Notes under the pieces: generated by a model
Database searches by the model: none
What the model was told of the DNA's origin: nothing
What the model saw: the letters and a program-made list of their open reading frames with translations, nothing else
Part shown: positions 1 to 5,485 of the stretch, one piece after another
Position numbering within the stretch: position 1 is the first letter of the stretch
Layout: every line of letters starts with the position of its first letter
Translations under genes and position numbers: made by a program
Assembly (NCBI GenBank): GCA_900539255.1
Contig: UQBJ01000042.1
Span: forward strand, 1 to 12,656
Direction of reading: 5' to 3'
Source of the DNA: an uncultured Campylobacter sp.
Lineage (GTDB): Bacteria; Campylobacterota; Campylobacteria; Campylobacterales; Campylobacteraceae
Length of the DNA: 12,656 nucleotides

Positions 1-154
1 CAATCCATAAATTTAAGCAAACTTTATCACAAAAATTCAAGCAAAGCCTTAAAAATCCTAAAAATTCAGCCAACCGCCCCCAAGCACACCACAAAAATTT
101 TCAGTGGATTGCCACGAATTTACACGCTCACGCTTTGCAAATTCTCGCAATGAC
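1..154 (-). repeat. Family B palindromic element, cut by the window edge
   Basis: This segment is the reverse complement of 4375-4528 with no gaps and, by eye, only 4 mismatches in 154 bases. Read on the minus strand it starts GTCATTGCGAG, carries the AATTTGCA/TGCAAATT-type hairpin, then CGTGGCAATCCA and a spacer of about 75 bases. The far end lies outside the window. It has no coding potential of its own. The near-identity suggests recent duplication or gene conversion with the copy at 4374-4558. Confidence 0.85.
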
Positions 155-162
155 AAAGTCCT

Positions 163-193
163 TGTCATACTGAGCCTTTGGCGAAGTATCCAC
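163..193 (-). repeat. Family A element, single terminal arm
   Basis: TGTCATACTGAGC followed by GCGAAGTATCCAC is one terminal arm of the family A repeat, complementary to the arm ending GCTCAGTATGACA seen elsewhere. It lies 8 bases from the family B element at 1-154. On the minus strand the order is A then B, as at 1789-2080 and 4258-4558. The second arm is missing; 194-260 contains only vague remnants such as GCGATAAAAAATCC. Confidence 0.75.
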
Positions 194-529
194 TTGCGAA
201 GTCTTGCTTTGTGGCAAAAAACACAACATAAAATCTTTGCTTTGCGATAAAAAATCCAACCAACGCTTTTGATTTTAAAAAGTGCTTATTTGTAAATATG
301 ACAGAATTTGATTTTGCCTAAATTTTTGGTGATTTATCCGCATTTGATGGGGTAAAATGCAAAAAAATAAAACTTAATGCAAAAAATTTAAAAATTTACG
401 ATAAAATTTCACTAAATGTGTGAATTTGGTATGAAATTTGCTTGTCATTTAGCAAGCGTTGCGAGACACACACAAAAACAAGTGGCGCGAAGTGCTAAAA
501 TGCAAGTTTTGAGATGAAATTTATCGCCG
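194..529. other. AT-rich gene-free stretch
   Basis: No reading frame with a ribosome binding site or recognisable product was found in this stretch. It is AT-rich. A few -10-like hexamers occur on the plus strand (for example the ATAAAAT context near 400-410), but none is placed convincingly before a gene. The start of the mqnD transcript may lie here or just upstream of 821; this cannot be decided by eye. Confidence 0.5.
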
Positions 530-730
530 ATGATGGCGACAAGTGTGTTTTTGCTGGTGCTGGCAAAGAGTGTCAAAGCCTTTTGCTTTGATGAGGTGCA
601 AGATGAGCAAAAGCTCTTTTTGCGAGCTTTTGCAAGCGGCACTATGGCGCAAACTGCGATGAGTAGGCGCAATCCTTTTCGCAAGTCTATCAAGGTAGCT
701 TTGCGATTAAGATTACCTGAGGCTTGGTAA
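530..730 (+). CDS. Doubtful small open frame with signal-peptide-like start
   Basis: An open frame of 66 codons. Residues 4-17 form a hydrophobic run (SVFLLVLAKSVKAF) resembling a short export signal, followed by FCFDEV and a basic C-terminal half. I do not recognise the product. Points against it: no convincing Shine-Dalgarno sequence before either ATG at 530 or 533, an equally long open frame on the opposite strand, and a biased composition. It could be a small secreted protein, the 5' remnant of a decayed gene, or chance. It ends about 90 bases before mqnD, with a hairpin between. Confidence 0.2.
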   Translation: MMATSVFLLVLAKSVKAFCFDEVQDEQKLFLRAFASGTMAQTAMSRRNPFRKSIKVALRLRLPEAW

Positions 731-743
731 AACCTTCAATCTT

Positions 744-774
744 TGCTACGCCGCTCCCCAAGCGGCTAGCATTT
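744..774 (+). terminator. Weak hairpin upstream of mqnD
   Basis: GCCGCT (750-755) and AGCGGC (760-765) pair around a short C-rich loop, with a further GCT/AGC outside. ATTTTG follows at 771, a poor U-tract. It could be a weak terminator or attenuator for any transcript entering mqnD, or simply structure in the mqnD leader. Its position after the doubtful frame ending at 730 is the only support for the terminator reading. Confidence 0.3.
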
Positions 775-820
775 TGTCAGCTTATACACCACAAATGGGC
801 TGCAAAAAGGACAAATTTAG

Positions 821-1687
821 ATGATAAAAAAGCACATAAGCCTTGCGCATTCCCCTGATGCTGATGATTTGTTTATGTATATGGCTGTAAAGTTCGGCTG
901 GATAGGGAATGAATTTGATTTTGAAAGCTGTGCGCTTGATATACAAACGCTTAACGAAAAGGCACTAGCGAATGAATTCGCTGTGAGCGCGATTTCCTTT
1001 GCACTATATCCTTTAATAGCCGATGAATACGCACTTTTACGCACGGCGGTGAGCTTTGGCGAGGGCTATGGTCCAAAGCTCGTGCGCCTAAAAAACAAGC
1101 CTTTGAAGCGAAATTTCAAAGTCGCGCTCAGCGGGGCGCACACTAGCAACGCCTTGCTCTTTCGCATAGCCTATCCACAGGCACGCGTGGTGTATAAAAA
1201 CTTTTTAGACATTGAAAACGCCGTGCTTTGCGGCGATGTCGATGCGGGCGTGTTGATACACGAAAGCATTTTGGAATTTGATGAAAAACTTTGCGTGGAG
1301 GCTGAACTTTGGGACATTTGGCGCGAGTTAGCCAAAGATGATTTGCCCCTGCCACTTGGCGGTATGGCGTTGCGCCGATCTATGCCCCTAACCACAGCGA
1401 TAAAAGTCGAGCAAATCCTTACAAAAGCCGTGCAAATCGCTGATAGCAACAAAGCCATTTTAAGCAAAATGCTTATAGAACGCGGTTTAATCCGTGTCGA
1501 TGAAGCCAAACTTGACAAGTATTTGAGCCTGTATGCGAACAAAAATTCCGTATCGATGAGCGAAATTCAACTAAAAGCGGTAGATAGGCTCTTTGAGCTT
1601 GGTTTTAAGCACAAATTTTACGACAAACTCATCAAAGCAAATGATTATCTAATCCCCAGCGAGTATGAAAATTTGCGTTTTTCTTAA
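821..1687 (+). CDS. mqnD: 1,4-dihydroxy-6-naphthoate synthase (menaquinone synthesis)
   Basis: MqnD acts in the futalosine route to menaquinone, used by Campylobacterota instead of the Men pathway. It cleaves cyclic dehypoxanthine futalosine to 1,4-dihydroxy-6-naphthoate in the cytoplasm. The 288-residue length fits the family. Visible family features are HSPDADDLFMY (residues 10-20), FGEGYGPKLV (79-88), the SGAHTSNALLFRIAYP segment (104-119) and GVLIHE (143-148), whose H147 corresponds to the catalytic histidine described for the Thermus enzyme. The fold is that of a periplasmic-binding-protein-like enzyme, but there is no signal peptide, as expected. The ATG at 821 follows AAAAGG (805-810) by about ten bases, which supports this start. 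It stands alone on the plus strand, convergent with truD; other mqn genes are not in the window. It appears intact. Confidence 0.93.
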   Translation: MIKKHISLAHSPDADDLFMYMAVKFGWIGNEFDFESCALDIQTLNEKALANEFAVSAISFALYPLIADEYALLRTAVSFGEGYGPKLVRLKNKPLKRNFKVALSGAHTSNALLFRIAYPQARVVYKNFLDIENAVLCGDVDAGVLIHESILEFDEKLCVEAELWDIWRELAKDDLPLPLGGMALRRSMPLTTAIKVEQILTKAVQIADSNKAILSKMLIERGLIRVDEAKLDKYLSLYANKNSVSMSEIQLKAVDRLFELGFKHKFYDKLIKANDYLIPSEYENLRFS

Positions 1688-1719
1688 AAAATCCTTGTTG
1701 AGTGTAGCGACTAAGCGAC

Positions 1720-1788
1720 TTACAAGGTGCAGCAAAAACTCTCAAACATTTGTCATTTTGAGCTTTCGATAAAAAGCAAAATCTGTAT
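1720..1788 (+). repeat. Family A partial arm with shared leader
   Basis: TGTCATTTTGAGC at 1751 begins a family A arm that breaks off before completion. The bases before it, CAAGGTGCAGC...CTCAAACATT (about 1723-1750), recur almost unchanged at 4700-4733 in front of another family A arm. The repeat unit therefore extends beyond the palindromic arm at least in these two copies. It begins about 35 bases after the mqnD stop. Confidence 0.6.
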
Positions 1789-1873
1789 TGTCATATTGAG
1801 TATTAGCGAAATATCCAAAGAATTTAAGACACACTTTTAAATTTATGGATACTTCGCTGCGCTCAGTATGACA
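1789..1873 (+). repeat. Family A element, complete short form
   Basis: An 85-base element. The left arm TGTCATATTGAG...GCGAAATATCCA and right arm TGGATACTTCGC...GCTCAGTATGACA are imperfect reverse complements. They enclose a core AAGAATTTAAGACACACTTT (1817-1836) also present at 4290-4309. It lies in the convergent gap between mqnD and truD and runs on, through extra fragments of the right terminus (1884-1912), into the family B element at 1921. Confidence 0.8.
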
Positions 1874-1920
1874 AGGACTTTGTCGGTATGACAAAATTCA
1901 TCAGTATGACAAGAAATGTC

Positions 1921-2080
1921 CGTCATTGCGAGCCGTTTTTTTGAAAAACGGCGTGGCAATCTATGTGGATTTTTGGGGTATCATTGCAAGAATTTGCAAA
2001 GCACAAGCGTGCAAATTCGTGGTTATCCAAAGGTAAATTTGCTTTTAAATTCATAGATTACCACGCGAGGCTTACGCCTT
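1921..2080 (+). repeat. Family B element, diverged, with exchanged hairpin
   Basis: It starts CGTCATTGCGAG and reaches GTGGCAATCTA. Instead of the AATTTGCA hairpin of the copy at 4374, it carries a different perfect 9-bp hairpin, GCCGTTTTT (1932-1940) with AAAAACGGC (1944-1952) and a 3-base loop. A second family B frame follows (TCATTGCAAG at about 1981, with the AATTTGCA/TGCAAATT hairpin), then ATAGATTACCACGCGAGG at 2053. The hairpin followed by weak T-rich sequence could stop transcription from mqnD, but it has no proper U-tract. Confidence 0.7.
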
Positions 2081-2109
2081 AATTTGACATAAAATTTTCG
2101 CCACAAAAT

Positions 2110-3195
2110 TCAGTTCAAAGGCTGTTGCACCAGCTCTTCTAAAATGATAGTGGCGTAGCAGCCTTTTTGCAAGAAAAACTCCACGCAAAAATGCGCCTTT
2201 TCCTCATCGTAGCGGCATTGAGCGTTTTGCAAAAAGCTCCACAAAAAGCGGCGCGAGCCTGTAAGGAGCTCTGCAAAGGGCAAAAAGTCGCCAAAAATTT
2301 CATTTTCAAGGCGCAAAGCAAAGCCGTTTTGACACGCAAAAGCCTTTTTGCCAAGTATCAGCCCCAAAGGCACAAGCTCCTTTCGCAAAAAGCGTTCGCA
2401 CTCAGCCTCCAAATCCTCGCAAACAAAGCATTTGCCGTAAGGATAATGCCCCAAAACCTCGCCCTTTAAGAGCTTGAAAAAATGCCTTTGCGCTTTAAGC
2501 GCCTTTATTTCAGCCTTATCAAGCGCGTAAATTTTCGCAAGTTCTTTTTCGCTAAAATCCTTTGCAAAACGCGACAACTCCACTCTTTTAGCAAGATAGC
2601 GGTTAAAAAGCTCGCTTTGAAAGGCTGAAAGCAAAAAATCCCGCATTTTAGGGTTTTTGAGCCTTTTGCCTTGCAAGATTTCAAGCCCTTGCGCGAAATT
2701 GTCCCCAAATTTGCCAAAGCGTTGATAGCCAAAATAATTTGCAAAGCCTTGAATTTTAAGCGTTTCAAAGGCATTTTCAAGCTTTTGCGCTTCGATTTTG
2801 CCTACCTTTTTAAAACGCACGAAAAAGGAATTTCCTTTCAAATGCCCTATTTTCAGCTTGTTGTTGTGATAAAAGCTGTCTAAAATTTTCAGCTTTTCGT
2901 GCGAAAAATTGCCAAAAGCTTGTTCAAATTTGCGCGGCACGCTCACATACTGAAAGGTTTGCCCTTGCTTGTCTTTAAGCCCCGCAAAGCCAAAATCCCG
3001 CATTTTCGCCCCGCTTGCCGCGCTTAAAAGGCGCAAGGCTTCGTTTGTGGTTAAGTCTTTTTTCGCTAAGTGCAGTATCAAATGCTCGCCAGCCCCACTA
3101 AATTCATACAAAGGCACTTCGCGCACGACAAAATCATCGGCGTTTTTGCTAAAATGAGCGTTTATGGGGGAGTGGGTGAGCGTTTTTAATATCAT
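2110..3195 (-). CDS. truD: tRNA pseudouridine(13) synthase TruD
   Basis: TruD isomerises uridine 13 of certain tRNAs to pseudouridine. The 361-residue product shows the family hallmarks in order: an N-terminal segment ADDFVVREVPLY (19-30), GFAGLKDKQGQT (69-80) with the catalytic aspartate D75, KIGHLKGNSFFVRF (115-128), and NYFGYQRFG (153-161). The ATG at 3195 is preceded by AAAAAAGGA six bases upstream, a strong ribosome binding site. It lies downstream of thiL on the same strand, 96 bases away; I recall the same thiL-truD adjacency in Campylobacter jejuni. Cotranscription is likely since no terminator is visible in the gap. No terminator stands out after its stop; the convergent gap holds repeats. 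The frame is intact and codon use matches the neighbours. Confidence 0.95.
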   Translation of the reverse strand: MILKTLTHSPINAHFSKNADDFVVREVPLYEFSGAGEHLILHLAKKDLTTNEALRLLSAASGAKMRDFGFAGLKDKQGQTFQYVSVPRKFEQAFGNFSHEKLKILDSFYHNNKLKIGHLKGNSFFVRFKKVGKIEAQKLENAFETLKIQGFANYFGYQRFGKFGDNFAQGLEILQGKRLKNPKMRDFLLSAFQSELFNRYLAKRVELSRFAKDFSEKELAKIYALDKAEIKALKAQRHFFKLLKGEVLGHYPYGKCFVCEDLEAECERFLRKELVPLGLILGKKAFACQNGFALRLENEIFGDFLPFAELLTGSRRFLWSFLQNAQCRYDEEKAHFCVEFFLQKGCYATIILEELVQQPLN

Positions 3196-3291
3196 TTAAA
3201 TCCTTTTTTGTCATTTTGTATCCAAAATTTTTGCGATTTACACTTCATTTTTTACAAGCCCTTTAAACGGCACAATAAAGCGTTTTCAAAC

Positions 3292-4122
3292 TCAAAAATG
3301 CCAGCTTTTGCCCTTAAATTCATACTTTCCTTTCACGGCTTTGCCAAAGATAGTGAGTTTAAGCCCAAATTTTTGCGCCATTTTGCTGATAAATCGAGCA
3401 TTTTTTGGCGAAAAGGCAAACAAAATTTCATATTCCTCACCGCTTTGAAGCTCATCATCGCTTAATTTACGCAAAAAATTCACGCCCAAGCCGTTGATTT
3501 TAAGCATTTTAGCTAAATCCTGTCCCAAGCCATCTGAAATATCCATAGCGCAACGCACTTTTGGGGCGATTTTATAGAAAAAATCCCCACGCAACTTTGG
3601 GGCGATAAAGCGGTGATTTTTAGCGAGCTTGCCCCCATTTTGCAGGCTATCAAGTCCTTTTAGGCTCTTGCTTAAAACGCCTGTGAAAGCGAGCAAATCG
3701 CCTTTTTGCAAGCCTTTGCGAAAGATAGGCTTTTTTCGCACACGGCTGATGAGCGTTAAGCAAATGCTTATTTTATCGCTACTTATGGTGTCTCCACCGA
3801 TGATAGTTATGTTAAATTCACGCGCCGTTTGCAAAAATCCCTTTTGAAGTGCCTTTATTTGTGCCTTTGTAATGTCTTTTGGCAAGGCAAGCCCTAAAAG
3901 TGCGTATTTTGGCACGGCGTTCATCACTATGGCGTCTGAGATATTGACGAGCAGGGCTTTTCGCGCTATTTGCTCGTAAGTGAGCCACTCCCGCTTAAAA
4001 TGCACGCCCTCAAAGAACAAATCCTTGCTGTAACACCACTTGCCAAGCACAGCCCCGTCATCGCCGTTTATGCCCTGCAAAAAGGCTTTGATGATGAAAT
4101 TTTCTTTATCCATAAATGACAT
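3292..4122 (-). CDS. thiL: Thiamine-monophosphate kinase
   Basis: ThiL phosphorylates thiamine monophosphate to thiamine diphosphate with ATP, the last step of cofactor synthesis. The 276-residue protein is short relative to the E. coli enzyme (about 325) but carries the expected motifs: GDDGAV (20-25), FEGVHF (37-42), VNISDAIVMNA (59-69), IIGGDT (107-112) and MDISDGL (193-199). These acidic motifs bind Mg-ATP and substrate. The start at 4122 has only a weak AGG upstream; an in-frame ATG three codons later (4113) is an alternative, with no better ribosome binding site. The protein ends KGKSWHF. The gene is probably the first of a thiL-truD unit. Its promoter must lie in the repeat-rich region to the right, and I cannot identify it. 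Confidence 0.92.
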   Translation of the reverse strand: MSFMDKENFIIKAFLQGINGDDGAVLGKWCYSKDLFFEGVHFKREWLTYEQIARKALLVNISDAIVMNAVPKYALLGLALPKDITKAQIKALQKGFLQTAREFNITIIGGDTISSDKISICLTLISRVRKKPIFRKGLQKGDLLAFTGVLSKSLKGLDSLQNGGKLAKNHRFIAPKLRGDFFYKIAPKVRCAMDISDGLGQDLAKMLKINGLGVNFLRKLSDDELQSGEEYEILFAFSPKNARFISKMAQKFGLKLTIFGKAVKGKYEFKGKSWHF

Positions 4123-4198
4123 TTTAGCCTAAAACGCTAAATTTTTACGCACTAAATGCAAGTTTTGTGGTGGAATTTTGTTTTGTTGTTGAAAATGT

Positions 4199-4257
4199 TG
4201 TCATTTTGAGCCTTTTGCAAAAAGCAACCTAGCTTGTCATATTGAGCTATTTTTCAT
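4199..4257 (+). repeat. Two broken family A arms
   Basis: TGTCATTTTGAGCC at 4199 followed by TTTTGCAAAAAGC, and TGTCATATTGAGC at about 4235, are truncated left arms stacked in front of the complete element at 4258. They sit within 80-140 bases of the thiL start, in the region expected to hold its promoter. Confidence 0.6.
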
Positions 4258-4345
4258 TGTCATATTGAGCCGCAGGCGAAATATCCACAAAGAATTTAAG
4301 ACAAACTTTTTAAATTTATGGATACTTCGCTTCGCTCAGTATGAC
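4258..4345 (+). repeat. Family A element, complete short form
   Basis: 88 bases: left arm TGTCATATTGAGC...GCGAAATATCCAC, core AAGAATTTAAGACAAACTTT, right arm TGGATACTTCGC...GCTCAGTATGAC. It is very similar to 1789-1873. A short link containing CAGTATGACAAGAAATT joins it to the family B element at 4374, and the same link joins A to B near 1903-1920. Confidence 0.8.
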
Positions 4346-4373
4346 GGCAAATAAGGCAGTATGACAAGAAATT

Positions 4374-4558
4374 CGTCATTGCGAGAATTTGCAAAGCGTA
4401 AGCGTGCAAATTCGTGGCAATCCACTGAAAATTTTTGTGGTGTGCTTGGGAGCGGTTGGCTGAATTTTTAGGTTTTTTAAGGCTTTGCTTGAATTTTTGT
4501 GATAAAGTTTGCTTAAATTTATGGATTGCCACGCTCTCAAAACTCGCTCGCAATGACG
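4374..4558 (+). repeat. Family B element, the only complete copy
   Basis: 185 bases with nested inverted ends. Outer GTCATTGCGAG (4375-4385) matches CTCGCAATGAC (4547-4557), and inner CGTGGCAATCCA (4413-4424) matches TGGATTGCCACG (4522-4533). The left arm encloses a hairpin, GAATTTGCA (4385-4393) with TGCAAATTC (4405-4413). The spacer of roughly 100 bases has no coding signal. The first 154 bases are nearly identical to 1-154 in inverse orientation. The structure resembles a non-autonomous miniature element; no flanking target duplication could be established by eye. Confidence 0.8.
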
Positions 4559-4603
4559 GACAAAGAAAACGCACTTTATCATTTTATAATGACGGCGCAC
4601 TCT

Positions 4604-4733
4604 TGTCATTTTGAGCATAGCGAAAAATCCACTTGCAAAAATGGCAAGACATTGTCATTTTGAACGGAGTGCGTTAGCACAAAGCGACCCAACGGGTTGC
4701 AAGGTGCAGCCACAGCAAAAAATCTCAAACATT
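4604..4733 (+). repeat. Family A fragments and shared leader
   Basis: TGTCATTTTGAGC...GCGAAAAATCCAC (4604-4632) is a solitary left arm. A second start, TGTCATTTTGAACGG, lies at 4653. From about 4700 the sequence GCAAGGTGCAGC...CTCAAACATT repeats the leader seen at 1723-1750, again immediately before a family A arm. Confidence 0.6.
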
Positions 4734-4930
4734 TGTCATTTTGAGTCAGTGAAACGAGCGAAAAATTCATAGAAATTTAAGATACACTTTTAAATTAAAG
4801 CAAAAAATCCACGCTTTAAAATGCAAATTCGCACTTTAAATTTATGGATACTTCGCTCAGTATGACAAGGACTTTGTCAGTATGACAAAGATTTAGGCTT
4901 TTGCTTGACACCAACCCAAAATTCAAAGCT
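4734..4930 (+). repeat. Family A element, long form with tail
   Basis: The palindromic part is 4734-4867, with arms as in the short form but an enlarged core holding an internal AAAAAATCCACGCTTT and a GCAAATTCGC segment. The following bases (4868-4930), including GGCTTTTGCTTGACACC and CCCAAAATTCAAAG, recur after the long element at 7154-7285. The long form therefore has a shared right-hand extension. Confidence 0.7.
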
Positions 4931-4962
4931 CTAAATTTCAAACGCCCTAAATTTAAAGCCAT

Positions 4963-5008
4963 AAAAAAAGCGTTGCTTGAAAAATCCTAAAAAATTCCAA
5001 GCAACGCT
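4963..5008 (-). terminator. Rho-independent terminator, minus strand
   Basis: AGCGTTGCTTG (4969-4979) pairs perfectly with CAAGCAACGCT (4998-5008): an 11-bp stem and an 18-base loop. On the minus strand the stem is followed directly by a run of T (complement of 4963-4968). This is the best terminator in the window. The nearest gene reading toward it is the porin, whose stop is about 455 bases upstream. It may end a long porin 3' tail or a separate short RNA from this region. Confidence 0.8.
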
Positions 5009-5033
5009 ATCACTCAAAGACATTTAAACTTGT

Positions 5034-5133
5034 GGAGCAAATCGCCCTATTACAAGCGATTTGCCGACTACTTCCGCAAGCCCCAAGTTTCAAGGCTTGC
5101 GGACGATTTGCCGCCACTTTGCGATGACGGCGG
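5034..5133. repeat. Family C hairpin repeat, copy 1
   Basis: Contains two perfect hairpins: GCAAATCGC (5037-5045) with GCGATTTGC (5056-5064), and CCGCAAGCC (5074-5082) with GGCTTGCGG (5094-5102). Then TTGCCGCC and GATGACGGC follow. Partial copies lie at 5306-5380 and 5386-5457. No open frame of interest was seen on either strand. Confidence 0.7.
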
Positions 5134-5137
5134 ATTT

Positions 5138-5163
5138 TGTCATTTTGACAAGTCAGTATGACA
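5138..5163 (+). repeat. Minimal family A remnant
   Basis: Only the two termini are left: TGTCATTTTGAC immediately followed by GTCAGTATGACA. It reads like an element reduced to its ends, and sits between family C copy 1 and the next family A element. Confidence 0.55.
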
Positions 5164-5173
5164 AACAAATGCT

Positions 5174-5250
5174 TGTCATTTTGAGCTTTCGTTAGAAAGC
5201 GAAAAATCCATATTTTGATTTATGGATACTTCGCTGCGCTCAGTATGACA
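5174..5250 (+). repeat. Family A element, shortest complete form
   Basis: 77 bases. The left arm carries the small hairpin GCTTTC (5185-5190) with GAAAGC (5195-5200); the right arm is TGGATACTTCGC...GCTCAGTATGACA. The core is only about 15 bases. It separates family C copy 1 from copies 2 and 3, as if it had entered an older family C array. Confidence 0.75.
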
Positions 5251-5258
5251 AGGGTTTT

Positions 5259-5296
5259 GAGATACTTCACTTTGCTATGCAAAGTTCAGTATGACA
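5259..5296 (+). repeat. Family A right arm with different hairpin
   Basis: GATACTTC, then ACTTTGC (5269-5275) pairing with GCAAAGT (5279-5285), then TCAGTATGACA. The same hairpin stands in the right arm of the element at 9929-10055, whereas the other right arms have the short GCTGCGC or GCTACGC form. Confidence 0.65.
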
Positions 5297-5305
5297 AACA
5301 TTCCA

Positions 5306-5380
5306 AGCATTTGCCGACAACTCCCACAAGCCTATATTTCAAGGCTTGCAAGAGTTTTGCCGCCATTTTATGATGACGGC
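5306..5380. repeat. Family C hairpin repeat, copy 2 (partial)
   Basis: TTGCCGACAACTCC, then CAAGCCT (5327-5333) pairing with AGGCTTG (5342-5348), TTTGCCGCC and GATGACGGC, in the same order as copy 1. The first hairpin of copy 1 is missing. Confidence 0.65.
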
Positions 5381-5385
5381 TCAAA

Positions 5386-5457
5386 GGGCAACCGCCCCTT
5401 ACAAGAGCGACTGCCGACAACCCACAAGCCTATATTTCAAGGCTTGCGGACGACTCA
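5386..5457. repeat. Family C hairpin repeat, copy 3 (partial)
   Basis: GGGCAACCGCCCCTTACAAG corresponds to the degenerate first hairpin of copy 1. CTGCCGACAACCCA and CAAGCCT (5425-5431) pairing with AGGCTTG (5440-5446) follow. It abuts the porin stop region, where a similar hairpin is found at 5458-5485. Confidence 0.65.
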
Positions 5458-5485
5458 GCAAGCCTAGAATTTATACAAGGCTTGC
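5458..5485 (-). other. Hairpin containing the porin stop codon
   Basis: On the minus strand GCAAGCCT (5485-5478) pairs perfectly with AGGCTTGC (5465-5458) around a 12-base loop. The stop codon TAG (5466-5464) straddles loop and stem. The hairpin resembles those of the three family C copies just downstream. It has no U-tract, so it is unlikely to terminate; an mRNA 3'-end stabiliser or a recombined repeat are the more natural readings. Confidence 0.6.

Noticed and set aside
1143..1542. Minus-strand frames opposite mqnD
   Set aside because: They are antisense to an intact mqnD with recognisable motifs and have no ribosome binding site.
2167..2883. Plus-strand frames opposite truD
   Set aside because: They lie wholly inside the well-supported truD gene, lack ribosome binding sites and have shadow-type composition.
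3193..3249. 18-codon minus-strand frame ending at the truD start (ATGA overlap)
   Set aside because: The upstream AAAGGG is spaced poorly, the frame is very short, and such overlaps arise for any ATGA start. Kept only as a caution for the similar frame before pcm.
1..4558. Insertion sequence or transposon with its own transposase
   Set aside because: No transposase-like frame is present in or beside the repeats. They could only be non-autonomous, and target duplications could not be shown.
4296..4618. Two minus-strand frames of 80-92 codons
   Set aside because: Both are translations of family A and B repeats (HTERSEVS and HCERVLRAWQS strings) and carry no independent coding signal.
5034..5457. 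CRISPR-like array
   Set aside because: The family C copies are irregular in length and spacing, are separated by other repeats, have no unique spacers of constant size, and no cas gene is nearby.
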